Below are positions 23,941 through 32,239 of a DNA stretch of 64,000 bases, piece after piece. Each line of letters begins with the position of its first letter. The first letter of the stretch is position 1. Source of the DNA: Streptomyces sp. cf386 (GTDB lineage Bacteria > Actinomycetota > Actinomycetes > Streptomycetales > Streptomycetaceae). The notes below the pieces were generated by a model that worked only from the letters and a program-made list of their open reading frames with translations, was not told the DNA's origin and searched no databases. Location of the stretch: the NCBI RefSeq assembly GCF_900103585.1, contig NZ_FNHV01000001.1:451326-515325 (forward strand), given 5' to 3'. Made by a program: the position numbers and the translations under genes.

Positions 23941-24228
23941 GTGAGCCGGTCCCCCGGATGGAGCCGTGGTCTGTTCGACCCACCCTCCGCGTTCTGTTCG
24001 ACCCGCCCTACGCCCACCATCGAGACAGGAGCCGCTTCCATCGACGGACGACAGTACGTTCCCCCCTTCTCCGGCATCCGCGACGGGGCCGACGCCGACA
24101 CCACCGACGACTGCCCGTGGTGCGACGCCCTGCGCGAGGCGGGCCGGCCGCCGACCGACCAGCCGTCCAGGCCTGCGGGACGGCGGCACGACCCGTATGT
24201 CTCCGGCGCCCAGTACGACGACTGGTGA
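23941..24228 (+). CDS. Small hypothetical protein with a CPWC motif
   Basis: A short hydrophilic protein. Its convincing part is QYVPPFSGIRDGADADTTDD followed by CPWCDALREAG and an end PYVSGAQYDDW. The only in-frame conventional start upstream is GTG 23941, which gives 95 residues but an unlikely N-terminal third. A good ribosome site (ACAGGAG) instead lies at about 24025-24032, eight bases before an ATC codon at 24041, so the true product may begin there with a non-standard start or the ATG may be mutated. The function is unknown. Confidence 0.45.
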   Translation: MSRSPGWSRGLFDPPSAFCSTRPTPTIETGAASIDGRQYVPPFSGIRDGADADTTDDCPWCDALREAGRPPTDQPSRPAGRRHDPYVSGAQYDDW

Positions 24229-24240
24229 GGCCGGGACAGC

Positions 24241-25512
24241 TCACAGTTGTCCGTCGAGGTCCTGCTCCGTGCGCTGGTGCAGCTGGGCGGCGAGTACGGC
24301 GACGTCGTCCTCGGCATGCCGGGCGTCGAGGCGGGCCAGCACCGTGTCGATGACGTCCTCGACCCCGGCGGTGGCCTCGAATCCGACGCCGGCCAGCCGG
24401 TCCAGGGAGTGGTCGATGTCCTCGCCCCGGTGCTCGACGAGCCCGTCGGTGAACAGCACCAGCGTCTGCGTCGGGTCCAGCCGGTAGGTGGCCGGCTCAT
24501 AGCCGCCCAGGCCCGTGCCCAGGGGTGGGCCGACCGGCACCGGCAGCAGTGAGGTGCGGCCCTCCGCGTCGATCACGGCCGGGGGCAGATGGCCGGCGCT
24601 GGCGAAGGTCACCTGGCCGCGGTTGGGGTCGACCCGGGCGATCAGACAGGTGGCCGGCCGGCGCTCGGGCTCTGCGGAGGCACCGTCGTCGAGCTGGCGC
24701 AGCACCCGGTGCGGCGGAAGGTCGGCGGAGGCGATGTAGCGCAGCGAGGAGCGGTACGCCGTCATGTCCACGGCGGCCTCAAGGCCGTGCCCCATGACGT
24801 CGCCGACGACGAGCAACGTCCGGCCGAAGTGCAGCCGGACCGTCTCGCACCAGTCGCCGCCGACCAGTGCGCTCTGCCCGACGGGCAGGTAGCGGATGGC
24901 GACGTCCAGGTTCGGGTGCGGGCGGCCGGGTTCGGCGAGCAGGGCCCGCTGGAGCTTGCCGACGATGCCCGTGACCCGCTCGTGCTCCCGGGCGTGCCGG
25001 ATGTGGGAGGCGGCGCGCTCGGCGAGGAGGGCGAGCAGGCCGGTCTCCGCCGGGGTGAAGGGCGCTCGGTCGCGGGCGCAGACCAGCCCGCCGTACGAGC
25101 GCCCGTCGGTGGCCAGGGGAACGCACAGCGCCGACCGGACACCCCCGGACGCCTCGGCGGGAATGGTGTCCGCGGCCTCCCTCGGGGCGCTCGTTCCGCG
25201 TGTCGCGGCCATGGCCCACTGGACGTCGGGCAGCAGCTCCGGGTCGCCGTCGACGGCCTCGTACTCCGCCCCGGTCTCGCTCCCGACCCGCAGCACCGCC
25301 GCGGTGCCGCCCACCTGCCGGACGGCCTCCCGGGTGAGCTCGGCGCAGGTGGCGTTCTCGTCCAGCGTGGTGCCGATCCGGGCCACCGTCGCGCGCAGCG
25401 CGGTCAGCCGGGACGACACTCCGAGGTCCTCCTCGGGAACGCCGGCGGAAGCGACGGGAGCCACCGTCGCCGGCCTGCGAAACAGCTGAATCCAGCGCAC
25501 CACAACAAACAC
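24241..25512 (-). CDS. GAF domain-containing SpoIIE-type (PP2C) serine phosphatase
   Basis: A 423-residue regulatory phosphatase. A GAF-like sensor covers about residues 55-190 (AALRVG... ALCVPLATDGRSYGGLVCAR region), then a PPM/SpoIIE domain with GGDWCETVRL, VVGDVMGHGLEAA, FASAGHLPP and LVLFTDGLVE; the metal-binding Asp residues are present. Such proteins dephosphorylate anti-anti-sigma factors or act on PASTA/Ser-kinase circuits. No anti-sigma partner gene is adjacent. GTG 25512 is used; GTGs at 25503 and 25500 are equally possible, because no ribosome site decides. Confidence 0.88.
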   Translation of the reverse strand: MFVVVRWIQLFRRPATVAPVASAGVPEEDLGVSSRLTALRATVARIGTTLDENATCAELTREAVRQVGGTAAVLRVGSETGAEYEAVDGDPELLPDVQWAMAATRGTSAPREAADTIPAEASGGVRSALCVPLATDGRSYGGLVCARDRAPFTPAETGLLALLAERAASHIRHAREHERVTGIVGKLQRALLAEPGRPHPNLDVAIRYLPVGQSALVGGDWCETVRLHFGRTLLVVGDVMGHGLEAAVDMTAYRSSLRYIASADLPPHRVLRQLDDGASAEPERRPATCLIARVDPNRGQVTFASAGHLPPAVIDAEGRTSLLPVPVGPPLGTGLGGYEPATYRLDPTQTLVLFTDGLVEHRGEDIDHSLDRLAGVGFEATAGVEDVIDTVLARLDARHAEDDVAVLAAQLHQRTEQDLDGQL

Positions 25513-25719
25513 CCTAGATCGGGGACAAACGGAGGGATGGCCCGGCGTACTCCGCCGACGCGGGGGCGCACGCCCTGCTCTCTGCCTGTTTGGTGCGCGG
25601 GCGCTCGCCCCATACGGGGAATTGAACTGCCGACGTATGGCCGCGGCACCGGCCACCCGGTGCACTGAGGGCCCACCGGTCATCGCACCGAGGCTCCACC
25701 GGTCATCAGGAGGCATTTC

Positions 25720-26280
25720 TTGGCGCTCATGGAGTGGACGAAGTCAATGGAGTGGCTGGCCGCGGCGTCGGAGGACCCCGGCGCCTGCAAGGAGGAGTGG
25801 CAGAACGGCATCACCGGGGTCGCGCTGCTCGCGGCCGGACGGTTCTGGGACGTGCTGATCGTGCCGGAGCAACTCGGCCTGCGCGTCGCCGATCTCCTGG
25901 AGGAACTGCCGCTGCTCGAACCGGGGCCCAGTCTGCTGGACACCCGACGCCGTCATGTGGGGTTCTTACTGCCCCCGGAGCCGCAGACCGTGTGGATCGG
26001 CACCGGTGTACGGCTGCTCGGCGCGGGGACGTGGATCACCGCTCCCGCCCCGCACTGCCGCTGGGGCACGCTGCGCTGGCTCGTCCCGCCGGACGGCAGC
26101 GGCACCCTGACGATGCCCGAGGTCCTGGAAGTGGCCCTGCAGCGCTGCGCGGACGAACTGTCCCGCCTCCAGGGCCGCCCCGCGCCCTCCGGACACAGCC
26201 GGACGGCATCGGAGGACGGGCAGGTCAGCGGCCCGCAGATGGTGCGCCAGTGCGCGGTGCGGGGATACCCGCAGCCCTGA
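25720..26280 (+). CDS. Conserved hypothetical protein, paralogue of the gene at 23015
   Basis: A 186-residue soluble protein of the same unknown family as the protein at 23015-23503, with MEWLAAASEDPGACKEEW, FWDVLIVPEQLGL, HVGFLLPPEPQTVWIGTGV and WLVPPDGSGTLT. An extra C-terminal tail of about 35 residues is hydrophilic. TTG 25720 is favoured over ATG 25729 because a full AGGAGG (25708-25713) lies six bases before it. The two paralogues bracket the SpoIIE-type phosphatase gene. Confidence 0.75.
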   Translation: MALMEWTKSMEWLAAASEDPGACKEEWQNGITGVALLAAGRFWDVLIVPEQLGLRVADLLEELPLLEPGPSLLDTRRRHVGFLLPPEPQTVWIGTGVRLLGAGTWITAPAPHCRWGTLRWLVPPDGSGTLTMPEVLEVALQRCADELSRLQGRPAPSGHSRTASEDGQVSGPQMVRQCAVRGYPQP

Positions 26281-26301
26281 CCTGCCCCCCGTCGACACCA
26301 G

Positions 26302-26724
26302 TCAGCCCAGGAAGCTCAGCCGCACCTGCCGGTTCGGGTTGTCCCGGTTGGTGTCGACGAGGCACACCGACTGCCATGTCCCGAGCTCCAGGCGTCCGCT
26401 CAGCACCGGCAGGGTCGCGTGCGGTGGGACGAAGGCCGGGAGGACGTGGTCGCGGCCGTGGCCGGGGCTGCCGTGCCGGTGCTGCCAGCGGTCGTCGGCG
26501 GGGAGGAGGGTGTGGAGGGCGGCCAGGAGGTCGTCGTCGCTGCCGGCGCCCGTTTCGATGATCGCGATGCCGGCCGTCGCGTGCGGCACGAAGATGTTCA
26601 GCAGGCCGTCGCGGCCTCCCGCCGCCTCCCGCAGGAAGGCCTCGCAGTCGGCGGTGAGGTCCACGACCCGCTCCGAGGAGCCGGAGGCGACGTTCAGAAC
26701 TCGGGTGGTGAAGGCGTCTGACAT
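26302..26724 (-). CDS. YjbQ/UPF0047 family protein
   Basis: A 140-residue protein of the YjbQ family. Key features are LLNIFVPHATAGIAIIE (His of the conserved HxTA), HGSPGHGRDHVLPAFV and a final LGTWQSVCLVDTNRD. The family forms trimers with a conserved His/metal site; weak thiamin-phosphate synthase activity has been reported, but the physiological role is unsettled. ATG 26724 has GGAGGG upstream; ATG 26733 is an alternative. It is divergent from the sulfonate leader peptide. Confidence 0.9.
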   Translation of the reverse strand: MSDAFTTRVLNVASGSSERVVDLTADCEAFLREAAGGRDGLLNIFVPHATAGIAIIETGAGSDDDLLAALHTLLPADDRWQHRHGSPGHGRDHVLPAFVPPHATLPVLSGRLELGTWQSVCLVDTNRDNPNRQVRLSFLG

Positions 26725-26823
26725 GCCCTCCATCCTCGCCCATCCACCGGAGTTCGCAGCCAAGGAGACGACCCCGGGTGGCGGTCGAGCCGTGATACGC
26801 AAGGTCCACTTCGCGAGACACCG

Positions 26824-26853
26824 TTGACCGTCGCCACGCAGGCTGGCTACTTT
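26824..26853 (+). promoter_or_regulatory. Candidate promoter of the sulfonate operon
   Basis: TTGACC at 26824-26829 and TACTTT at 26848-26853 are separated by 18 bp. Transcription would begin at about 26860-26861, exactly at the ATG of the leader peptide, giving a leaderless mRNA. This agrees with the absence of a ribosome site in front of the peptide. Confidence 0.5.
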
Positions 26854-26860
26854 CAGCGGC

Positions 26861-26944
26861 ATGTTGCGTTCAGCCCTGCTCACCACGCGCGGTCACATCG
26901 ACCTGCTGCGGGTGGCCTCCGCCGCGTGTCGCCGCGGCTGCTGA
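26861..26944 (+). CDS. 27-residue Cys-codon leader peptide (sulfur attenuator)
   Basis: A 27-codon frame starting at ATG 26861 encodes a peptide ending HIDLLRVASAACRRGC. The H-(V/I)-DL-xRVAxxxC core is typical of the short actinobacterial leader peptides found before sulfur-assimilation genes, where ribosome stalling at Cys codons senses cysteine supply. Two Cys codons (TGT and TGC, the last just before TGA) lie at the end. It is followed 134 bp later by a sulfonate transport and desulfonation operon, the expected target. No ribosome site is visible; a promoter positioned for leaderless transcription is present. Confidence 0.8.
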   Translation: MLRSALLTTRGHIDLLRVASAACRRGC

Positions 26945-27078
26945 CGCCCTTTTTCCTCTCACAGCTGCCACCTCCGCCGCCTCACGGCACCGCTCCACCC
27001 GCACGTCTGACGTCCCCGTGAGACGTGGCGGCGCCGAAGCGCATGCCCCCATCGGCCGCTCTCCCCCGTGGAGCACTC

Positions 27079-28002
27079 ATGAGCATCAGCCACGCCCCAC
27101 CCGACTCTTCAGAGCCGGATATTTCCGATATATCCGGTGACACAGTCGTCAAGGCCGCCACCACCGCGACCTCCACCGCCGCCTCCACCCCCTCCCCACC
27201 CGACCTCGAACCCCTCGTCCCCACCTCCTCCCGCCGCACGCACGTCCCCCGCTGGCTGCGCCGCACCTCCGGCCCCGTCCTGCTCCTCGCCCTGTGGCAA
27301 CTGCTCAGCAGCACAGGCGTGTTGACCGCCGACGTCCTCGCCTCACCCGGCCGCATCGCCCAGGTCGCGGGCGATCTGATCGCCGACGGGTCGCTGTCCT
27401 CGGCCATGGGCACGTCCCTCACACGGGTCGCCGCGGGGCTGGCGCTCGGCACCCTCGTCGGGACCGGACTCGCCCTGGTCTCGGGCCTGTTCCGGATCGG
27501 CGAGGACCTGGTGGACGCACCCGTGCAGATGCTGCGGACCGTGCCGTTCGTCGGGCTCATCCCGCTGTTCATCATCTGGTTCGGCATCGGCGAGGCGCCC
27601 AAGGTCGCCATCATCACGCTCGGCGTGACGTTCCCGCTCTACCTCAATGTGTACGCCGGTATCCGCGGCGTGGACTCCCAGTTGATCGAGGCCGGTGAGT
27701 CGCTCGGGCTGTCCAGGTGGGGGCTGGTACGGCACGTCGTGCTGCCCGGCGCACTGCCGGGGGCCCTGACCGGCCTGCGCTACTCGCTCGGCATCGCCTG
27801 GCTGGCCCTCGTCTTCGCCGAGCAGGTCAACGCCGACTCCGGCATCGGGTTCCTCATGGTGCAGGCGCGGGACTTCCTGCGGACCGACGTGATCGTCGTC
27901 TGCCTGATCGTCTACGCCTTCCTCGGCCTGCTCGCCGACTTCATCGTCCGCTCCCTCGAAAGGCTGCTACTGCAATGGCGACCGACGTTCACCGGCCGGT
28001 GA
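27079..28002 (+). CDS. ssuC: Sulfonate/alkanesulfonate ABC transporter permease
   Basis: A 307-residue BPD_transp_1 permease with six core helices after a long Ser/Thr/Pro-rich cytoplasmic N-terminus (residues 1-58). The cytoplasmic EAA loop (VDSQLIEAGESLGLSRWGLV) that contacts the ATPase is clear, as is LRTVPFVGLIPLFIIWFGIG. With the ATPase and lipoprotein that follow it imports organosulfonates. ATG 27079 has GGAG upstream. The end overlaps the ATPase gene by 28 bp. Aliphatic sulfonate is inferred from the SsuD-type enzyme gene downstream; nitrate or taurine permeases are close relatives. Confidence 0.88.
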   Translation: MSISHAPPDSSEPDISDISGDTVVKAATTATSTAASTPSPPDLEPLVPTSSRRTHVPRWLRRTSGPVLLLALWQLLSSTGVLTADVLASPGRIAQVAGDLIADGSLSSAMGTSLTRVAAGLALGTLVGTGLALVSGLFRIGEDLVDAPVQMLRTVPFVGLIPLFIIWFGIGEAPKVAIITLGVTFPLYLNVYAGIRGVDSQLIEAGESLGLSRWGLVRHVVLPGALPGALTGLRYSLGIAWLALVFAEQVNADSGIGFLMVQARDFLRTDVIVVCLIVYAFLGLLADFIVRSLERLLLQWRPTFTGR

Positions 28003-28748
28003 GCCCCCAGGCCACCCAGGCGGGGCAGGCCGCACAGACCGCGCAGGCCGTGCATGTGGCGGGGCTGACCCGCTCCTTCGACGGGCGCGCCGTCATCGAC
28101 CGGCTCCATCTCGACGTCCGGCCGGGCGAGTTCGTCGCCCTCCTCGGGCGCAGCGGCTGCGGCAAGTCCACCCTGCTGCGCATCCTCGCCGGTCTCGACC
28201 GCGACATCGAGGGCACCGTCCTGGTGCCGCGCCGCAAGGCCGTCGCCTTCCAGGCGCCGCGGCTCATGCCGTGGAAGAAGGTGTGGCGCAACGTGCTGCT
28301 GGGCCTGCCGGGCAAGCCCGGGCGCGCGGTCGCCGAGCAGGCGCTGAAGGAGGTCGGCCTGGACCACCGTACGGATGCCTGGCCCAAGACCCTCTCCGGC
28401 GGTGAGGCCCAACGGGCCTCCCTCGCACGGGCGTTGGTCCGCGAGCCCGATCTGCTGCTGCTCGACGAGCCGTTCGGCGCGCTCGACGCGCTCACCCGCA
28501 TCAAGGCCCAGCGCCTGGTGGGCGAGTTGTGGCAGCGGCGCGGCTGCGCGGTGCTGCTCGTCACGCACGACGTCGAGGAGGCCGTACTCCTCGCCGACCG
28601 TGTCCTCGTGATGGACGACGGGGTCATCGCGCACGAGCGGCGCATCGACCTCGACCGCCCCCGCGACATCACCGACCCCCGGTTCGCCGAACTGCGTGCC
28701 GGCCTCCTGGAGCGTCTCGGCGTCGACACCGCCGCCGAAGCGGCCTGA
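27975..28748 (+). CDS. ssuB: Sulfonate ABC transporter ATPase
   Basis: A 257-residue ATPase of the NitT/TauT/SsuB class with Walker A GRSGCGKST, Q-loop FQAPRLMPWKKV, signature LSGGEAQRA, Walker B LLLLDEPFGALD and switch VTHDVEEA. An Ala/Gln-rich stretch follows the N-terminus. ATG 27975 lies inside the permease gene; GTG 27999, which overlaps the permease stop, is a possible alternative. It energises sulfonate uptake. Confidence 0.9.
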   Translation: MATDVHRPVSPQATQAGQAAQTAQAVHVAGLTRSFDGRAVIDRLHLDVRPGEFVALLGRSGCGKSTLLRILAGLDRDIEGTVLVPRRKAVAFQAPRLMPWKKVWRNVLLGLPGKPGRAVAEQALKEVGLDHRTDAWPKTLSGGEAQRASLARALVREPDLLLLDEPFGALDALTRIKAQRLVGELWQRRGCAVLLVTHDVEEAVLLADRVLVMDDGVIAHERRIDLDRPRDITDPRFAELRAGLLERLGVDTAAEAA

Positions 28749-28833
28749 GCCCCCACCCCCTCCTTCCGCCTCCCTCCTCCCCCATTCCTTCCCCTCCCTC
28801 ATTCCCACCTCAGTTCCACAGAACGGATCCGTC

Positions 28834-29859
28834 ATGCGACGTCGCCTCGTCCCCGCCGCACTGCTTCTCCCCCTGGCCCTGCTCCTGTCCGCCTGCGGAG
28901 GCAGCTCGTCGGCCTCGACCGGCGGCGACACCGACGGATCGGGCTCCCTCACCCTCAACGTCGGTGACCAGAAGGGCGGTTCGGAGGCCATCCTGCGCGC
29001 CGCCGGAGAGCTCAAGAACCTCGACTACAAGATCAAGTGGTCTACCTTCACCTCCGGCCCCCCGCTGCTCGAGGCCGTCAACGCCAAGGCCGTCGACATC
29101 GGCGGTGTCGGCAACACCCCGCCGGTCTTCGCAGCCGGTGCGGGCTCGAAGATCACGGCGGTGGCGGCGTTCAAGGGCACCTCCAAGGGCGACGCGATCC
29201 TCGTGCCGAGCGACTCGAAGCTGACGAAGCCCGAGCAGCTCAAGGGCAAGTCGATCGCGGTGGCGCAGGGTTCCTCCGCCAACTACCAGTTGGTCGCGTC
29301 CCTCAAGGCGGTCGGGCTGAGCCTCGGCGACGTCGACGTCAAGTACCTCCAGCCGGCCGACGCGCTGGCCGCGTTCACCGCCGGCAAGGTCGACGCGTGG
29401 GCGGTGTGGGATCCGTACACCTCCCAGGTGCTCCAGTCCAAGCAGGGCCGGATCCTGACGACCGGCGACGGGATCACCAACGGCCTCACCTTCCAGGTCG
29501 CGGCGCCCTCCGCGCTGCAGGACAAGAAGAAGGCCGCCGCCATCAAGGACTACCTGGAGCGGCTGCGGCGCGCCACGGCGTGGGTGTACGACCACCAGGA
29601 GGAGTGGGCCAAGGTCTGGGCGAAGGACACCGGGCTGCCCTACGAGGTCGCGCTGGCCTCGGTGAAGCGCACCAACGCGACCCGGATCTCGGTCGCGTTG
29701 GACAAGCCGGTCATCGCCTCCGAGCAAGAGATCGCCGACACCTTCACCGAGCTGAAGCTCATCCCGAAGAAGGTGGACTTCGGGGACTTCGTGGACACGC
29801 GGTACAACGGCGATCTGCCGCCGTCGACGACTGAGGACCGCGCCTCGGAAGGTTCGTGA
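28834..29859 (+). CDS. ssuA: Sulfonate-binding lipoprotein
   Basis: A 341-residue lipoprotein: signal peptide ending LLLSAC with Cys21 lipidated, then a Ser/Gly/Thr linker. The mature part is an SsuA/NrtA-type (NMT1-like) binding protein with NVGDQKGGSEAILRAAGELK, AVDIGGVGNTPPVFAA and VDAWAVWDPYTSQVL. It captures organosulfonates for the permease. ATG 28834 is the only start that gives a proper signal peptide. The gap after the ATPase gene (85 bp) is pyrimidine-rich. The stop lies one base before the monooxygenase ATG. Confidence 0.9.
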   Translation: MRRRLVPAALLLPLALLLSACGGSSSASTGGDTDGSGSLTLNVGDQKGGSEAILRAAGELKNLDYKIKWSTFTSGPPLLEAVNAKAVDIGGVGNTPPVFAAGAGSKITAVAAFKGTSKGDAILVPSDSKLTKPEQLKGKSIAVAQGSSANYQLVASLKAVGLSLGDVDVKYLQPADALAAFTAGKVDAWAVWDPYTSQVLQSKQGRILTTGDGITNGLTFQVAAPSALQDKKKAAAIKDYLERLRRATAWVYDHQEEWAKVWAKDTGLPYEVALASVKRTNATRISVALDKPVIASEQEIADTFTELKLIPKKVDFGDFVDTRYNGDLPPSTTEDRASEGS

Positions 29860-29860
29860 C

Positions 29861-31018
29861 ATGACCGTCCGTCTGCATTGGTTCCTGCCGACCGGCGGGG
29901 ACGGCCGCACCCTGGTGGACCGGCACGCGTACGGGTCCCACCAGGCCGGGAAGCTCAGCGGCGTACGCACCCCCGACATCGACTACCTCGCCCAGATCGC
30001 CAAGGCCGCCGAGCGGTTGGGCTTCGAGGCGGTCCTCACCCCGACCGGCACCTGGTGCGAGGACGCCTGGCTGACCACCGTCGCCCTCGCCCAGCACACC
30101 GAACGCCTGAAGTTCCTGGTCGCGTTCCGGCCGGGCCTGATCTCGCCGACGCTCGCCGCACAGATGGCGGCGACGTACCAGCGCGTCACCCGCGGGCGGC
30201 TGCTGCTCAACGTCGTCACCGGCGGTGACTCGGGCGAGCAGCGCCGCTTCGGCGACCGCCTGGACCACGATCAGCGGTACGCCCGGACGGACGAGTTCCT
30301 CTCCGTCGTACGCGGAGTGTGGCGCGGTGAGCCGTACGACTTCCACGGCGAGCACTACCAGGTCGACGGCGGACTGACCGCGCTGCCGCCGGACCCGGTG
30401 CCGCAGCTGTTCTTCGGCGGCTCCTCCCCGGCGGCCGGGCCGGTCGCGGCGCGGCACGCGGACGTCTATCTGACCTGGGGCGAACCGCCCGCACAGGTCA
30501 AGGAGAAGATCGACTGGATCCGCTCGCTCGCCGAGCGGGAGGGCCGTACGGTCCGCTTCGGGATCCGGCTGCACACCATCTCGCGCGATTCGTCGGCGGA
30601 CGCCTGGGCGACCGCCCACCGGCTGCTCGACGACCTCGACGCGGACACCGTCGCGGCGGCGCAGGCGGCGCTCGGGCGCAGCGAGTCGGTGGGGCAGCAG
30701 CGGATGCTCGCCCTGCACGGCGGCTCCCGTGCCGATCTGGAGATCTACCCGAACCTGTGGGCGGGCGTCGGCTTGGTCCGCGGTGGTGCGGGGACGGCGC
30801 TGGTCGGCAGTCATGCCGAGGTGGCCGAGCGGATCGAGGAGTACCACGCGCTGGGTGTCGAGCACTTCGTGCTGTCGGGGTATCCGCATCTGGAGGAGGC
30901 GTACTGGTTCGGGGAGGGGGTGATCCCCGAGCTGGCGGCGCGCGGTCTGCTCGGCGGTACGGTCGCGGCAGCCGAGGCCGAGGGCGGTGTTCCGCTGCTC
31001 GTCGCGGGCGGGCGCTGA
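29861..31018 (+). CDS. ssuD: FMNH2-dependent alkanesulfonate monooxygenase
   Basis: A 385-residue bacterial-luciferase-family enzyme. The N-terminus HWFLPTGGDGRTL, VLTPTGTWCEDAWL, LLLNVVTGGDSGEQRRFGD and FGGSSPAAGPVAARHADVYL match SsuD. It cleaves C-S bonds of alkanesulfonates with O2 and FMNH2, releasing sulfite and an aldehyde. The flavin reductase (SsuE) is not encoded here, although the flavoprotein downstream might be related to the pathway. ATG 29861 has GGAAGG upstream and follows the binding-protein stop by one base. Confidence 0.93.
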   Translation: MTVRLHWFLPTGGDGRTLVDRHAYGSHQAGKLSGVRTPDIDYLAQIAKAAERLGFEAVLTPTGTWCEDAWLTTVALAQHTERLKFLVAFRPGLISPTLAAQMAATYQRVTRGRLLLNVVTGGDSGEQRRFGDRLDHDQRYARTDEFLSVVRGVWRGEPYDFHGEHYQVDGGLTALPPDPVPQLFFGGSSPAAGPVAARHADVYLTWGEPPAQVKEKIDWIRSLAEREGRTVRFGIRLHTISRDSSADAWATAHRLLDDLDADTVAAAQAALGRSESVGQQRMLALHGGSRADLEIYPNLWAGVGLVRGGAGTALVGSHAEVAERIEEYHALGVEHFVLSGYPHLEEAYWFGEGVIPELAARGLLGGTVAAAEAEGGVPLLVAGGR

Positions 31019-31087
31019 CGTCCGGGCCTCCGGGGGGGGAGAGTGCCTCGGGGGAAGATCCGCGCCCCCTGGGCGGTTGGTAGAAGC

Positions 31088-32173
31088 GTGAACAACACAG
31101 AGGCGGTCGAGGCAGTCGACGTGGTCGTCATAGGCGCTGGTCAGGCGGGTCTGTCCAGCGCCTACCACCTGCGGCGCACCGGTTTCGAGCCGGGCCGCGA
31201 CTTCGTCGTCCTCGACCACTCCCCCGCTCCGGGCGGCGCCTGGCAGTTCCGGTGGCCGTCCCTGACGTACGGCAAGGTGCACGGGATGCACTCGCTGCCC
31301 GGCATGGAGCTGACCGGCGCCGTTCCCGAGCGGCCGTCGTCCGAGGTCATCGCCGAGTACTTCGACACCTACGAGCGGACCCTCGACCTGCGGGTGCGGC
31401 GGCCCGTGGATGTGCGTGCCGTGCGCGAGGGCCCGGACGGGCGGCTGCTCGTCGAGAGTTCGGCGGGGACCTGGTCGGCGCGGGCGCTGATCAACGCGAC
31501 CGGCACCTGGGACCGGCCGTTCTGGCCGCGCTACCCCGGGCAGGAGACGTTCCTGGGGCGGCAGTTGCACACCGCCCAGTACCCCGGGCCCGAGGAGTTC
31601 GCCGGACAGCGGGTCGTGGTCGTGGGCGGCGGCGCCTCCGGTACCCAGCATCTGCTGGAGATCGCCCAGTACGCGGCGGCCACGACGTGGGTCACGCGGC
31701 GTCCGCCGGTGTTCCGCGAGGGCCCCTTCACCGAGGACGTGGGCCGGTCGGCGGTGGCGCTCGTGGAGGAGCGGGTCCGGCAGGGACTGCCGCCGAAGAG
31801 TGTCGTCTCGGTCACCGGGCTGCCGCTGAACGACGCCATCCGGCAGGGGCTCGCGGACGGGGTCCTGGACCGGCAGCCCATGTTCGACCGGATCACGCCG
31901 GACGGGGTGGAGTGGCAGGACGGGCGGCACATCGCTGCCGACGTCATCCTGTGGGCGACCGGTTTCCGGCCCGCCGTCGACCACTTGGCCCCGCTGCGCC
32001 TGCGCGAGCCGGGTGGCGGGATCCGTATCGAGGGGACGCGCGCGGTCGCCGATCCCCGCGTCCACCTCGTCGGCTACGGCCCGTCCGCCAGCACGATCGG
32101 CGCCAACCGGGCCGGCCGCGCGGCCGTCCGGGACATCAGACGGTTGCTGTCCGAGGAGACGGTCGCCGCGTGA
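31088..32173 (+). CDS. Flavin-dependent monooxygenase-like NAD(P)/FAD oxidoreductase
   Basis: A 361-residue protein with two Rossmann dinucleotide sites: FAD-type VVIGAGQAGLSSAYHL near the N-terminus and NADPH-type VVVVGGGASGTQHLLE in the middle, as in class B flavin monooxygenases and related CzcO-like oxidoreductases. ATGFRPAVDHLAPL toward the end is also typical of that class. The substrate is unknown; position 69 bp after ssuD suggests a role in organosulfur oxidation. GTG 31088 gives a natural N-terminus; GTG 31043, next to a poly-G run, is an alternative. Confidence 0.85.
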   Translation: MNNTEAVEAVDVVVIGAGQAGLSSAYHLRRTGFEPGRDFVVLDHSPAPGGAWQFRWPSLTYGKVHGMHSLPGMELTGAVPERPSSEVIAEYFDTYERTLDLRVRRPVDVRAVREGPDGRLLVESSAGTWSARALINATGTWDRPFWPRYPGQETFLGRQLHTAQYPGPEEFAGQRVVVVGGGASGTQHLLEIAQYAAATTWVTRRPPVFREGPFTEDVGRSAVALVEERVRQGLPPKSVVSVTGLPLNDAIRQGLADGVLDRQPMFDRITPDGVEWQDGRHIAADVILWATGFRPAVDHLAPLRLREPGGGIRIEGTRAVADPRVHLVGYGPSASTIGANRAGRAAVRDIRRLLSEETVAA

Positions 32174-32239
32174 CGTACCGGTTGCCGGTCAGCTGATCGG
32201 TGGCCGGGCCCCCGAAGGGCCGCGCCGACGCTCCGTCGG

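Noticed and set aside
26861-27078. Alternative start of the sulfonate permease gene at 27025
   Set aside because: The ATG at 27079 has GGAG six bases upstream; the earlier start has none.
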